Assembly (NCBI RefSeq): GCF_041956535.1
Contig: NW_027192191.1
Span: forward strand, 241,698-305,697
Length of the DNA: 64,000 nt
Source: Calcarisporiella thermophila CBS 279.70
Taxonomy: Eukaryota; Calcarisporiellomycota
Reading direction: 5' to 3'
A program made the translations under genes and the position numbers. The notes under the pieces are model-generated. The model was not told the origin of the DNA. It was given only the letters and a program-made list of their open reading frames with translations, and made no database searches. Below, piece by piece: positions 11,137 to 22,883 of the stretch (within the stretch, counting starts at the first letter, position 1; each line of letters begins with the position of its first letter).

Positions 11137-11625
11137 CTAGTATTTACGATAAATCTCTGACTGGTTGTCTCGCTTCACCGCCTGCACCACATTTCTGCGA
11201 AGAATGGTTGCCGCCTCTTCTGCGGCCTGAATATGCTGTAACGCATAAATGATAAGTACATATGAGGAGAATTAGGGGGGGCTTGGCACAGTGGTCATGT
11301 TTACAAATCTACCTTTTTGATAACCTCTGGATCCGATTCGTTTTTGTATTTTGAGAATTCCAAGCGTATGCGCTCTCTAGCAGCTATATTAATAAAAGGG
11401 ATAATACTCCTAAATATTTCACTTCATCAATAGCAGCATGCTTCTAGCTTACCCGAATATACAAAAGTATCCCCTTTTAGCAAATCAAGCAATAACAAAA
11501 CCGATATTGTTAACTACATTTACTTTGAAATCAAACAATTCAATATATTATCAACCTTCAAATGTCGAACGAGCCGTTTTCATTAACGTTCTAAATGCCC
11601 GCAATACATTGTTCCTCTGAGCCAT
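11137..11625 (-). CDS. MZM1: LYR-motif complex III assembly factor Mzm1/LYRM7
   Basis: Small mitochondrial matrix chaperone that binds the Rieske Fe-S protein before its insertion into complex III. It is assembled from four exons: 11625-11556, 11473-11453 (a 21-nt microexon), 11383-11313, 11235-11137, giving 86 aa. The protein starts MAQRNNVLRAFRTLMKTARS, reads through FEGDTFVYSAARERIRLEFSKY across the microexon, and ends with the family signature AATILRRNVVQAVKRD...IYRKY. The R-A-F-R-T-L-M segment stands where the LYR tripeptide lies in relatives. The first donor is GTTGAT, weaker than usual, but every phase closes and the sequence across the junctions fits the family. Divergent from the phosphate transporter at 11825. 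Confidence 0.85.
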
Positions 11626-11824
11626 TGTCTTTCTCTCTCTTCTTACAGTAACTCGAAGCCTCTCCAAATTTTGAATTTGTTTTTATGAATGTGGCGCAGA
11701 AATTCTTAACCAGTCATTTACGGAATTTGGAGCACTCCGTGTCAATTCCAGGAAACAAGTATAGGTGTGGTTGACAGCGATAGATGCTCGATAGCTGAAT
11801 ACCCTAAAATTCGATGCTATCGAC

Positions 11825-14541
11825 ATGAAGTTCTCGCATGCTTTGAAAATAAACTCGGTACCAGACTGGTCCGAACATTATGTCGCGTATCCTTTCTTTT
11901 GTCAATCCCAGAGTGGATTTAGCTTTATGGCACCTTTATACTGCAGGGCGTTCTCTCAATGGTCATTGTTATCCTTAACATCTCTTTTTCTCCTCTTTTT
12001 TTAGATACTCCAATCTCAAGAAGATCATATATCAACTAGAAAAAGATGTTCACAACCAGGCGCTGGCCCATACCGACGAAGAGCGTCAGGCACTAATTGC
12101 GGGTAGCGAAAGCCATGTTAATGCACTCTTTGTTCGCGCACTCGATGTGGAGCTCCAGAAATGTGTTAACTTCTACATCAAAAAAGAAAAAGAACTCTAC
12201 GTGCAACTCGAAGCACTCATTATGGATGTCGAATACATCGAGGCACAGGGCGAGGCATTGGGGCGAAGGCAATCTATGGCAGCATCAAACTCTCTTGGTG
12301 AGAGAGGTGGGTTCGCTAGGTCCCAGTCACAGGGTCTAAGTAGTAGTCTAGGGTCGGAAGAACACATAGATGACACGCTATCCCTTCAACCAAAATCTGG
12401 GAAAATTCGTAGGAGTAGTGCGGGAGGAGTAAGAATCAATTTGCCCTCAGGTTACGGGCTTGAGACATCGACAGCTTCACAAGCAGTAGACATACCTCCT
12501 AGGGTACGATATACGGAAGATTCGGACTCTGAAAATGCGCACACACCTCCGGGCGAACTTTCTTTCTATGGCCGCAATCTCTGGGACGATTACGAACGCT
12601 ATCAGCAGCGCCTAACATTCAAGCATCGGATCGTAGACCTATTTGTTCTTCTCTCCGAGCTCAAATCGTTTGTCAATCTGAACCTCCAAGCATTTTCCAA
12701 GATCCTTAAAAAATTCGACAAAATCACCGGCTCGAAACTCAAGTCCGTTTATTTAGAACAATCTGTCAACGTTGCATATCCTTTTCGTGCTGAAACAAAA
12801 GATCGGCTGAATGGGCAGGTTCAAAGGCTGGAGCAACTATACGCCCGTATCTGCACTGATAATGACGTGGATCAGGCTATTCGCGAGTTAAAGACACACT
12901 TGCGCGAACACATTGTAATGGAAAGAAACACCGTTTGGAGGGATATGATCAGTTTAGAGCGGCGATCACAAGCCCTAACGCCTCAGGACCCACTCAGTGC
13001 CGGAGCTGCAACCACAAAATTGGTAACGCCAATGGGAATGGTGTCCGTGCCAACTCGATATTTGCGTCAAGTGTTGCTACTTATCGCGTGTACGGCGGTG
13101 TTTTCTGTACTGTTGTATGTGCCGATTTTTAAGAAGGTCGAAGAGAATAATTGCTTCGCCCTACTCGTATTTGCATCGATCCTGTGGGCAACCGAGGTGA
13201 TACCTCTCTTTGTTACCTCCCTCCTGATCCCATTCCTCGTAGTCATTCTTCGTGTTATGCGCGATGTAGACGGCAAACACCACTATCGTCTCGACGCGCC
13301 AGAAGCAACAAGGCGCATTTTTGGAGCCATGTTTTCGCCTGTCATTATGTTGCTCTTGGGTGGCTTCGCAATTGCAGCAGCACTGAGCAAACACCACCTC
13401 GCCAAAATGCTAGCCACCTTTGTATTATCGAAAGCAGGGACACGACCCGGGAGTGTTCTCTTTGCAACGATGTTGGTCGCCACATTTTTGAGCATGTGGA
13501 TTAGTAACGTTGCGGCCCCTGTTTTGTGCTTTTCAATTATTCAAGTATGGCTTAGAATGCTTCTAAATCTATAATTCCACGTTGGTTTACTAACCGCATC
13601 GTTTCTTTTAATTTTCACAGCCCATATTAAGAACGCTCCCCCCCAACAGTTCCTTTGCCAAGTGTCTTATTCTAGGAATTGCTCTCGCCTCTAATGTCGG
13701 CGGAATGGCATCTCCAATCAGCTCTCCGCAGAATATAGTTGCCATTGCAAACATGAATCCCCCACCAGGGTGGTTGGAATGGTTCTTTGTCTCAATTCCG
13801 CTCTGTATCACAACTAACCTTTTGATATGGATGCTTCTTTTGTGGAGCTACCGCATCTCGGCGTCCACATCTGTGCACACCGTTCGGCCCACTCAAGATC
13901 CGATTAATCGGACTCAAGTGTTTGTGATCATGGTGACAATTTTAACCATATTCCTGTGGTGTATTGCGCGAAGATTGGCCCCAGTCTTTGGAGATATGGG
14001 TGTAATTGCTGTGGTGCCTTTGGTGTGCTTCTTTGGAACCGGTGTTCTAACGAAAGAGGACTTTAACAACTTTTTGTGGACCGTCATCATCCTTGCGATG
14101 GGAGGAATAGCCCTTGGGAAAGCAGTGGACTCGTCTGGGTTGCTGCACACCATAGCGGGCGGAATCAGTGGATTTGTCGGGGGATACGGATCCTTCGCCG
14201 TACTGAGCATTTTTGGAGCGCTTGTACTGGTGGTGGCGACATTTATCTCTCATACAGTTGCCGCACTGATTGTATTGCCTATTGTCGCCGAGGTTGGTAC
14301 TCGTATGCCGGATCCCCATGGACGTCTCCTTGTCATGGGCACCGCCCTTGTTTGCTCCGCGGCAATGGGACTCCCCGTAAGTGGGTTTCCAAATATGAAC
14401 GCGATTATGTTAGAGAATGAGATGGGAAAGGCATATTTATCGACGCGGGATTTCCTGAGAACAGGTGTTCCAGCCTCAGTTTTGGCGACTGCATTGGTCG
14501 TGACCATGGGATATGGTTTAATGGAACTGCTGGGATTTTAG
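11825..14541 (+). CDS. PHO91: SPX-domain low-affinity phosphate transporter (Pho87/Pho90/Pho91 family)
   Basis: Inorganic phosphate transporter of the divalent anion:Na+ symporter superfamily with an N-terminal SPX inositol-pyrophosphate sensor. Exons 11825-11886, 12005-13544, 13621-14541 give 840 aa. The SPX domain opens with MKFSHALKINSVPDWSEHY|VAYSNLKKIIYQLE and continues past a low-complexity insert to KFDKITGSKLKSVYLEQSV. From about residue 395 there are about a dozen hydrophobic segments, with the family signature NVGGMASPISSPQN and the mirrored motif GLPVSGFPNMNAIM. Yeast has plasma-membrane (Pho87/90) and vacuolar (Pho91) paralogues. The sequence does not decide which this is, so the symbol denotes the family only. 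It shares a 199-bp divergent promoter with MZM1. Confidence 0.93.
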
Positions 14542-14974
14542 TGATACATCCGCCTTGAAATTTTAAGTATCTCGTAATTCCCCATAAATCTCAGGATTTG
14601 GGTTATTTAGATCGTTTTTCTACCACCACTATCACCTCTTCTTTTTCGTATCTCTGAAGCTGGTGAACTCACAGCTCCTAGGTTATTTTTTCATACTTCG
14701 CCTCCTCCTGTAATTATTTCATGTTGATGAAAGGAAAAAACATTGAAAACTTAATAAAAGAGAATTAATAATTCGGTAAGGTTCCACAACTATGGATGAG
14801 ACTGAGCCACAGGAAATTTTTGACGTCTTCCAAGCTTGAAATTAAAGCTCCCCGAAAGGGAATTAAGACAGGCACTCTAAACACACTATTCCGGCGTTAT
14901 TATATTTGTTTTTTCTTGATTCATCTTTAAAATCTTGTGCACACCTTCTATAAAGTGAAGAGTTAATTGAATCA
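14542..14974. other. Intergenic region, transporter 3' flank and Sds3-like promoter
   Basis: About 430 bp between two tandem plus-strand genes. Nothing beyond A/T-rich sequence and an AATAAAAG-type possible poly(A) signal near 14753 was seen. Confidence 0.5.
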
Positions 14975-16149
14975 ATGTCCACTACTCGAAGACGCCCTCG
15001 GCCCACAAACGGTTCGGTTTCACCGCTTTATGCGGCAACAACGGTGTCTGCAACTAGCACACCGACAGAGGACAGAAAACGACGGAGAAAAGAAAGTGAG
15101 GATGAGGGAGAGGGATGGAGCGGCAATGGCAATGGTAAGATTACCAATGACTTGCTTGTTCTTTCCGATGCTAACCTATGTTTGAATGATGGGGCTCTCC
15201 TTCAAGGCTTGGATTCCCCTGCTACGGATGAGAGCAGTAAGGAAGATGATGACGAGACACGTAATCTAAAACGGGTGTATAGACTCACCAGCGGGCGGAT
15301 GAAAAGACTGAAGGACAAGTTCATCGATCTAAAGGACCAGTAATATCTACTATTTTTTAAGCTTCATTACTCCATCCATTGCGATAACGCCTCAAAATCT
15401 AATTTAGATTGTTCCTGGCCCAGCTGAAAGATCTCGAGCAGGAAAGCACAGAGTTGGAAAATGGGCAACACACAGGGCTAATCGAGCGACTACAAGGTGC
15501 AGAAGAACGATGTAAAAAAAGCTGCGAATTGGCAGAGGCCCGTTTTCGGGTGCGCCAGGACGCGGCTGAATCGCTGTATAAGGGTGAGGTGAAAAGGGCT
15601 CGGGATGATTTTTTGGTCAGTGGTTTCATCAACATACAGTTTACTTTACTTTATCCCATTTACTAATGTGTGGGGGGGTATATTTTTGCCTTTTAGACTA
15701 AAAAAGAGATGCTGCGACAAGAAATGATAGAGGAGCTGTTCGCTCGAGCAACGAAAATTCGGGACGAGTTAGAGATGGAGCTGACATACGTGCCTGGTCG
15801 GCGTCGCCAGAAAATAACAACTTTGAGCACACCAACGGGTTTACAAGAGAATGAAATCGAGATGGATTTACAGATCATCCGTGGTACTGCCTTTGCAACC
15901 CCCCTCCAGACGTTGGCTAGAACTACTACTTTCGAGGCTCATGCTAAGCCAATAGCGCAGCCGGAAGCTCAAATCTCGCTCCTGCCACCCTTGCAGCACC
16001 AACTCCCTCCACCACAAGTGCAATTGCCTCCACCTCAGCCTACCGTTTCTCCAGCTCCTCCTCCAATACACCATCTTCCCCCGCCTTCCCAACCACAACT
16101 CCCTACATCTTTACCCTCTCTATCCTCAATTACCGCGGCTATTTCACAC

Positions 16150-16181
<32 letters not shown>

Positions 16182-16302
16182 GCAGCAGCAGCAGCAGCAA
16201 ATGCTCTTACAGCAGCAACAAGAACAACTACCGCATAGAGAGGATGGATTCGTATATTATCATAGTTCTATGCCTTATTTCTATCATCATCAGGCTTATT
16301 AA
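14975..16302 (+). CDS. SDS3: Sds3-like subunit of the Sin3/Rpd3 histone deacetylase complex
   Basis: Predicted nuclear scaffold of the Rpd3L-type deacetylase complex. Exons 14975-15339, 15408-15615, 15697-16302 give 392 aa. The N-terminus is basic and disordered (MSTTRRRPRPTNGS, DRKRRRKESEDEGEG). The Sds3/BRMS1 coiled coil spans exons 2 and 3: FLAQLKDLEQESTELENGQ, then GLIERLQGAEERCKKSCELAEAR, then TKKEMLRQEMIEELFARATKIRDELEMEL. The arrangement 'E-G-x-H-x-x-(Y/L)-x-x-x-L' followed by long charged helices is what I know from SUDS3/BRMS1. The C-terminus is rich in Pro and Gln and contains an uninterrupted run of 17 Gln at 16150-16200, followed by a second Gln cluster and a Tyr/His-rich end. Fungal homologues usually lack so long a Gln tract. 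Confidence 0.8.
16150..16200 (+). repeat. CAA/CAG tract encoding 17 glutamines
   Basis: Mixed CAA/CAG repeat in the last exon of the Sds3-like gene. It is interrupted at the codon level (CAA and CAG alternate in blocks), which usually limits slippage. It lies in frame and is flanked by another QQQQEQ cluster. Confidence 0.9.
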
Positions 16303-16772
16303 GATCTATTAATTGGGACGCTTCTGATTATTATGTTTTTATCTGTAAAATACATTTTTCTTTTTTCTCTTTTCAACGATTGTTCTTTGTGCCAATTTTA
16401 CTTAGTTTGCTTTCTCATTTTTTTTAATTTATTATCATTGTGTTGTAAATGAGTGAAAAGGAGAAAAAAAACGACGATAATCGATTATTATTTCGCCTTC
16501 ATATATTCAGAACTTAAATTCCATAATCCCTAAAAATATCCTCCGCTGCATGAATTTGTGTGGCCACTGGACTTTTTAACTTAGAAAGGCATGTGGGCTT
16601 ATGCCTAACACACCACAGCCTCTTTATATATCTCCACACTTTTTAATTCTCCTTCAACTTTGATTAAGAAAACTCACAAGGTATAATAGACGGGAAGCCT
16701 CCAAAGGGCTACCATCCTTTTTGCCCTTCATACTTTCTACGTGCTATTGCTTAAGTTAGAGTTCAGCTGTCA
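16303..16772. other. Intergenic region between tandem plus-strand genes
   Basis: About 470 bp, T-rich just after the Sds3-like stop (3' UTR) and more mixed near the next start. No feature recognised. Confidence 0.5.
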
Positions 16773-18048
16773 ATGAGTATTGTCAGACACAGTGACCGCC
16801 ATTCCTCTCCAGCCTCACAGCTGCAAAATGAGCCGAGATATCTCGCGCAAGATTGTCTGACCTCTGGAAATTTCCTACAAGGCACTTACTTGGGCTCGCC
16901 AGGCTGGTAAATGCTCTAATATTGAATCTCAACTTGACAATGTATTTCAGCTCGCTTCCTAAACAGGAGTTTCGAAGCCGTTAGTTATGAAAGTACGTCC
17001 GCGGGTAATATTCCTCGCCAAATTTCGAGACCTACTCTGCCGACCCGAGGATCGACTCAATCGGCACTTTCCATCGCGCCTCCCGTTCCGCCCAAAAACT
17101 CGGAGGAGGAAATGGAGTCTCAATCCAATGTGACACGATACTCAACAACTTTGGCAAGTCAATTGGAAAATGCGCGTAAAGAATTGAGCGAATGGCGACA
17201 AAAATACCATGCACTCAATCAGGAGAAAGAAAATGAAATAAATGATTTGAAGAGTAGGTTACTTTTAATTTTTAAGTGAATACGAGAGTAAAGCATTAGC
17301 AGGAATGTTAATTAAATATGGTTTTCGTATTATCTAGGAAAGTATGCTCGGCTAGAGCGTGAATACACCATAGAGAGGAGCACCCTCTCTTTCGTACACC
17401 GAGAGTCAATGCAGGATTTAGACGCGAGAATCGAAGATTTACTGACAACAAATGAAGTTTTACGACGACAACTGCAAGAGCTTGGAGTTGAGCCCGCTAC
17501 AGCACTACCTCGAGAAATCAAACTAGAGGAGTCCCGTGAATTCTTGGAAGAGTCGGGTAGTGAAAAGTGCACTAGGTATTTCATTGAGAGAGAATATTCC
17601 AAAGCTATTCATGGGGGAAGAATATACTCGGAGGAGCGAGCACAATATTTAAATAGCATCCAAAATACCGTAGAGGTAGCTATCTGTTTTGATAACAATC
17701 CTTACCTGAATGTCATCTAATACCTATGCTCTTCTCTCCTATCTCTAGGAACTGACGGCACTTCTAGACACTGAAATGCACCAAATTCAGAGCATTTCTC
17801 ACTCTCAAAATCTTGATTTCCAGCTGGCGTCCAATATCAGTGTGGCCGAAGCCTGTTTAAAGAGTCCACCCCCCCCTCCTCCACACCGAACATCAAGTAC
17901 TCGGCCTGAAAGATCGCCTTCTTCTGCATCCTCTTCGAGCACCTCAACTCTTTTCTCTACTCCACCAACATCACCATATATCACTCTTGGGGAAAAGCAG
18001 CCCATCGTCGGATACACCTATGTTGATAACGCTGAAATGTATATGTAG
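16773..18048 (+). CDS. Hypothetical coiled-coil protein
   Basis: Four exons, 16773-16906, 16967-17253, 17338-17675, 17749-18048, encode 352 aa. The nearer acceptor at 16950 breaks the frame; the acceptor ending at 16966 (CTAAACAG) restores it (...SPGW|SFEAVSYES...), so I use that one. The N-terminal 100 residues are Ser/Pro-rich and basic. Residues about 100-190 form a strong coiled coil (LASQLENARKELSEWRQKY, KYARLEREYTIERSTL, DLDARIEDLLTTNEVLRRQL). A second, more acidic part follows, then a Pro/Ser-rich tail with a six-proline run and the ending VGYTYVDNAEMYM. I do not recognise the family; a cytoskeletal or trafficking scaffold would fit, but nothing in the sequence proves it. Confidence 0.75.
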
Positions 18049-18296
18049 TGAGGATATATACATCCATTATTCTTAACTTTAACAATTTACAACAATTTTG
18101 CCTAAGTATATTTAGTGTATACATTTTTTCACCCCCACAACTTGCATTCATTTTATTTTAAAGCACTCTTTTATAATGTGAATATCTCCAAATTCTTCTA
18201 TAGCCATTTTAAATATATATGTATAATGAAATAATTTTATAATTTATATTTGAATTTATTAAAAAAGTCGAAAAAAAACTCTAAAAGGAAAAACTT

Positions 18297-18897
18297 TTAT
18301 TCTTCATCTGCTGCCTCTTCATCGTTTTCAGATCGTGCCGCCAATGACTTATCAGCAACTGTTGATCCTCCTAGTTCATTCTTCAATCCATCATAAGGAT
18401 AAGTGCGGGGTATTACTGGAGAAACTGGATGGCTCTCTTTGATATTATAAGCAAACAAACCCACACCGGCAAAGAATAGCGATAGTTGGAAAAGAGCCTT
18501 GTAGGGATTATACTTGTGGAGGTCTGGAGACCAGATCGAAAGAATCTCATCTTCTTCATGGATCTAATATAGCAAATTTACCACCACATTAAGTAAGCAA
18601 AAAAAAAAAATAGCATAATTCCAACTAAAAGCTTACAGTCTCATTATAGTTACGACGCTCTTGCTCATCCCACCATCCGAATACCGGCTTCGTTTGCGCG
18701 TTCGTCCAAGGAAGGTCAGGGTAGTCCCCGATCTGTGCATCGGAAGAGGTCTTAGTTGGAGTCGTTGACTGGTGACGTGCGGCAACAGTGGGGGTGATGA
18801 AATTGCGCTGACGTGTCGCGATGCGACCGGCCAAATGGGCAGCTGATCGAAGTGACATGGCTGATTTTATCATTATCTTTGATTGAAAATTCAACAA
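18297..18897 (-). CDS. NDUFB8: NADH:ubiquinone oxidoreductase (complex I) accessory subunit NDUFB8/ASHI
   Basis: Inner-membrane accessory subunit of respiratory complex I. Exons 18897-18637 and 18563-18297 give 175 aa from the outermost Met. In-frame Met codons at 18873 and 18858 (MSLRSAAHLAGRIATRQ, a typical presequence) are equally plausible starts. The diagnostic block is GDYPDLPWTNAQTKPVFGWW followed by DEQERRNYNET|IHEEDE and SIWSPDLHKYNPYKALFQLS, which matches the NDUFB8 family. One transmembrane segment (ALFQLSLFFAGVGLFAYNI) and an intermembrane-space tail follow. The last residues are acidic (ENDEEAADEE). The presence of complex I excludes Saccharomyces-like and anaerobic fungi. Confidence 0.9.
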
Positions 18898-19295
18898 GAG
18901 CTTATCCTACCCCCGAAGTATAAGAAAAACAAGTGGTGACGTAACCAACCCCTAGAGAGGTTTCAGCATTTCTGCAACTAGGTTTCAATTGTTAATTGAA
19001 CACAAAGTAATTAGTGGCGACCGATCTCACCCGCAATTTTTTTTTTTCGTAAAGCGGATTGCTTCAAATTTCATTATTTCCTCTTCTATTTTTTTTCGCA
19101 TTCTCCATTAAGTTTTTATATCTCTCCTGGCTAAGTTATTTTACATTCATTCCGGCACGAATTTTTTCTGTCTCTTTGTTGTTAAAGATAATTTATAAGG
19201 TGTGCATAATCCATACCATATCTCAACATTCAGCTACTGACCTTTATTGTACTTTTTATTTCAGTTAAATCCGAAAACAAAACTGGTTGCGAGGC
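18898..19295. other. Divergent promoter region between NDUFB8 and a membrane-protein gene
   Basis: About 400 bp. A pyrimidine-rich tract ending in TTTCAG at 19259-19264 just before the membrane-protein start could be the 3' end of a 5'-UTR intron. Otherwise nothing specific is seen. Confidence 0.45.
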
Positions 19296-20051
19296 ATGGC
19301 TGGACTTTTGCTGGCATCTCCCTTTATTTTATCCTTCACTCTCCTTATTTTCCAATTCTTAGTTGGAGTTTCCGGTATGCCCTTAAAAAAATCCCAAAAG
19401 CGCGGCATTCTGGATACACTCTTTGGAGGAAATGAGCGGCCCAAGGAGCCGAATCCCAATCAGCAACCCCCATCCAATAACAACAATCCATCCCCATCCG
19501 AGAATAACAATGGAAACAAGAATACATCACCTAACGTGGAGAAGCAGCAACCACCTCAAGATACCAAACCAAACCAACCCTCGAATCCTCAACAGAATGC
19601 ACAAACAAGTAATGCTCAAGCTCCGGACCTCCCCCCCATAACCTCGACCATTATAGTGCCCCCTCCGTCAGCAACTTCTGCAGCTGCGAAACCGACCTCT
19701 TCTGCCAATCAGAAGCTAACGAGTGGAACTATAACATCCACTCTTATTGTTCAGCCGTCGGCCGCTCCAAATTCTGAAATACCTGGAGCAGATCTTACCA
19801 ACCCGTCCCTCCCTCCCTCCGCTGCTGTTAAACCCCAGTCTCAGGACGATGGCAAGGGTCAATTGATGACTGCAGGCATTGCTATCGGGTGCGTTGTCGT
19901 TGCGGCGGCAATTGGAATTTGGGTATTTAGAAAATGGAAATTGTCTCCGTCTCGAAGCTTCAGAGAAAAGGTGTATGGGAATGATAGCCCTGGATGGTCA
20001 GCACGAAGCAAGGATATGGATAAGGAGTTTTTGAGGCAGCTAAGAGTGTGA
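19296..20051 (+). CDS. Secretory-pathway single-pass membrane protein, Asn/Pro/Ser-rich
   Basis: Intronless, 251 aa from ATG 19296 (the upstream in-frame codon at 19287 is TTG). It has a signal peptide (MAGLLLASPFILSF...FLVGVSG), then about 170 residues of Asn/Pro/Gln/Ser/Thr-rich extracellular sequence likely to be heavily O-glycosylated. One transmembrane helix follows (GIAIGCVVVAAAIGIWVF), then a basic cytoplasmic tail (RKWKLSPSRSFREKVYG...DKEFLRQLRV). The lumenal part contains an imperfect duplication, ITSTIIVPPPSATSAA and ITSTLIVQPSAAPNS. The topology is like that of Mid2/Wtl1-type cell-wall stress sensors, but there is no WSC domain and no cysteine motif, so sensor function is a suggestion only. 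Confidence 0.75.
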   Translation: MAGLLLASPFILSFTLLIFQFLVGVSGMPLKKSQKRGILDTLFGGNERPKEPNPNQQPPSNNNNPSPSENNNGNKNTSPNVEKQQPPQDTKPNQPSNPQQNAQTSNAQAPDLPPITSTIIVPPPSATSAAAKPTSSANQKLTSGTITSTLIVQPSAAPNSEIPGADLTNPSLPPSAAVKPQSQDDGKGQLMTAGIAIGCVVVAAAIGIWVFRKWKLSPSRSFREKVYGNDSPGWSARSKDMDKEFLRQLRV

Positions 20052-20950
20052 ATCCTTGAAGAGGAGTAGAGTTGTATAGTTCCTCTCTTTTGACCCACAA
20101 TTTGTATATTAACTTTATTCCCTGTGCTTTTTTTCACTACTCTGGGCTACTTTACTCTTTTCTCTTTTTCCATCATATTCTTAGCTTTGAATGTATGAAG
20201 TTTTCAGTAGGTGTTTCTTCATTGAAGGCGACATACATGGCGTGCTATTTTCCTCTCCCGTTTCTTGCATGTTTATTTTATTAGCATCCATTCAGTACCC
20301 AACCATTTGATATCTAACTTCAATATATATATATATACATCTACAACTCTATATTTTGTGCACATCAAACTAGATAAAAACGGATCACAAAGGAGATGGA
20401 GATTTCGTGTGCATTAAAAACAAAACCTGTATTCGCATTATCACGACTCGAATCACACTCGTTTTCAGGATAAATTTTTGGACCATCTCCGACATTGTCC
20501 TGAATGATAAACTCTACAAAGACCCCTCGTGATAACAACACCATCTCACTTTCATCAATGGCCCTCAAATACAATTCCAAGTGTTATAGCGTTTTATTCC
20601 GTCTGATCTATATGACTAGGCCATCCATTTCAGTAAACTTTATTTATCTATATACTGGTTTCGTCAAATCACATGAAGCAGGGAGATTGGTAAAACGGTT
20701 CATTAATTTAAACCAAATTGAAAATCTTTTCTTGAGGAGTTCGAATTTGGGTTTAGTGTAGTCAATGATTTTCCGATACTGGATACTTTGGAACATGAAC
20801 CGCTTTAAGAACGAGCACCATAGAGTTGTATAGGTAAAACCATATATTATTTTAATACAGGTGAAGAAACAGAATTGAACTAAATTATAAAGCCTTGGAA
20901 ATTTTGTAGTATCCAATACTAGCGATGAAGATTGTGAAATAGGAAGGAGT
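20052..20950. other. Intergenic region between convergent genes
   Basis: About 900 bp between the membrane-protein stop and the IMP dehydrogenase stop. A short TA repeat lies near 20325-20338. No gene or RNA was recognised; ORFs here are short and without codon bias. Confidence 0.5.
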
Positions 20951-22883
20951 TTAGGAGGAGAAGAGTTTCTTTTCATACGAGTGCAGATTGTGTACACCGC
21001 CCTCGAGCTGCGCACTTGCAGTGCGTCTCTCGAAACGGACATTTCCAGCATAGACCTCCTCATTGAGCTCCTTGACGGATTTGACACCAATATCCTGGAA
21101 ACCATGCTTCACACCCGTGATAAGGTAGGGGATAAATCGACGAATACTTCCTTTATCGAGGACTGCACCAGTAACGCCCTGCGCGACCTTGACTTGGTCT
21201 TTCTCCGAGAAGTACCGTTTAGTGGCAGCGTTACCATCGCCCGAATCGCTCGTCTTCTCCATTGCGTCAAGTGAGCCCATGCCACGGTACTTCTTCAAGC
21301 GCTTGCCCTCGTGATAGAAGTAATCACCGGGCGCTTCACTCGTTCCAGCAAGCAAACCTCCCATCATGACTGCCGAAGCTCCAAGAGCCAAAGCTTTGAT
21401 GACATGGCCGACATTGGAAACGCCACCATCAGCAATGACGGGCACTCCAAAGCGTCTCGCGAAGAGAGCAACCTTGTAAACAGCAGTTCCTTGAGGGCGA
21501 CCAGAAGCCATCACCTCTTGCGTGATGCAGATACTTCCACTTCCCATACCCACACGCAGGGCGTCTGCGCCAGCGGCAATCAGATTGGCGGCTTGGGCCT
21601 GGGTCACGACATTCCCGGCAATAACTTGCAATTTATCGCCATACTTCTCCTTAATCCACTTGATCATTTCAATCTGGAAGATCGAGTTGCCTTGACTGGA
21701 GTCCAATACGACCACATCTAAGCCAGCCTCTACTAACATATCAAGCCTCAGCTTGTCATCTGGGCGGGTTCCGATAGCGGCACCGCAAAGCAGCTGCTTC
21801 GAGTCAGGGGCCTTGCTAGCGTGTGGGAAGATCTGGTTCTTCAATAAATCGGAGCGAGCGAGCAAAGATACGAGTTGTCCTGAGTTGTTGACGATTGGGA
21901 GTTTTCCTTTCTTGCTTGAGCGGAGGATTTGATTAGCCTCTTCCAGGGTAACGCCCTCGGGCGCCACAACTAGATCCTTGGTCATAATATCGCGCAGAGG
22001 AATTTGATCATCCTCAAGAAACTGGATATCACGGGCGGTAACAATGCCCACAAGCTTGCCCCCAAGTTTACCAGTTTCTAGAATGAAGGGATGTAGGTTA
22101 GCCATGTCCAGAGTAAGGTAACCAAAATAATCATAAAGTGGATGGGTCAGAAGTAAACAGTTCCACAAGGATGCCAAAAAGCAATTCCTTTCGGAAGAAC
22201 GAAAGTTATAAATGATATTTTGCTCATCATAACAGCGAAAAAACGTGAATTATGCTTAAGAAAGACTCACCTGTGATGGGAATACCGCAAAAGCCCATTT
22301 TTTCTTTGATAGCACGCACATCGGCAACCTTGTGGTCAGGAGAAAGAACTACTGGATCGGTGATGAATCCGTTCTCGAATTTCTAAGCATATGAAAATGG
22401 GCTTGAGAACTTTCTTATATATCCACTAGTTCAAAAATATATCTTACCTTGACTTTACGAACCATCATAGCTTGCTCTTCAGCTGAGCAATTGTGGTGAA
22501 TAATTCCGATACCACCCAGGAGCTATTATAATGTTAAAACTTGAGTTTGGGAATTCGCAAGATGCATATATCAATTGAGTACTTACAGCCATATTGATAG
22601 CCATATCCGCCTCCGTTACGGTGTCCATAGGACTTGACATGAATGGGGTCTTAAGCGCGATACGACGGGTAATTTTGGATTCGAGACTAACCTCATGAGC
22701 AGGAAAGTCAATATAGCCGGGGAGGATCAGAAAGTCATTATAGGTAAGGCCACCGAATTCGTTTTCACTGAAGAGCTCGTTAATGGCCAGGCCGTCCTTC
22801 TTTTGGATGGAAGCAAGGTAAGAGAGCGCTTCTGAAGCAGGAAGTATCTCCTCCGAGATTTTGCCGTTTTGCAAGTTGCTCAT
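20951..22883 (-). CDS. IMD: Inosine-5'-monophosphate dehydrogenase
   Basis: NAD-dependent oxidation of IMP to XMP, the committed step of guanine nucleotide synthesis. Exons 22883-22587, 22522-22448, 22382-22271, 22077-20951 give 536 aa with exact phase closure. Motifs: [22 protein letters not shown] near the N-terminus; [15 protein letters not shown]; the CBS pair beginning [19 protein letters not shown], with [20 protein letters not shown]; the phosphate and dinucleotide region [14 protein letters not shown]; the active-site cysteine loop [33 protein letters not shown]; and the flap [16 protein letters not shown]. Length and order are standard for eukaryotic IMPDH. The open frame extending upstream to 23060 is AT-rich leader, not coding. 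Divergent from RPN2 across a 420-bp spacer with a CACGTG palindrome. Confidence 0.97.

Noticed and set aside
16951-16966. Nearer acceptor (TTTCAG ending at 16950) for exon 2 of the coiled-coil gene
   Set aside because: It gives a stop codon or the wrong phase from the only good exon 1; the acceptor ending at 16966 joins both exons in frame.
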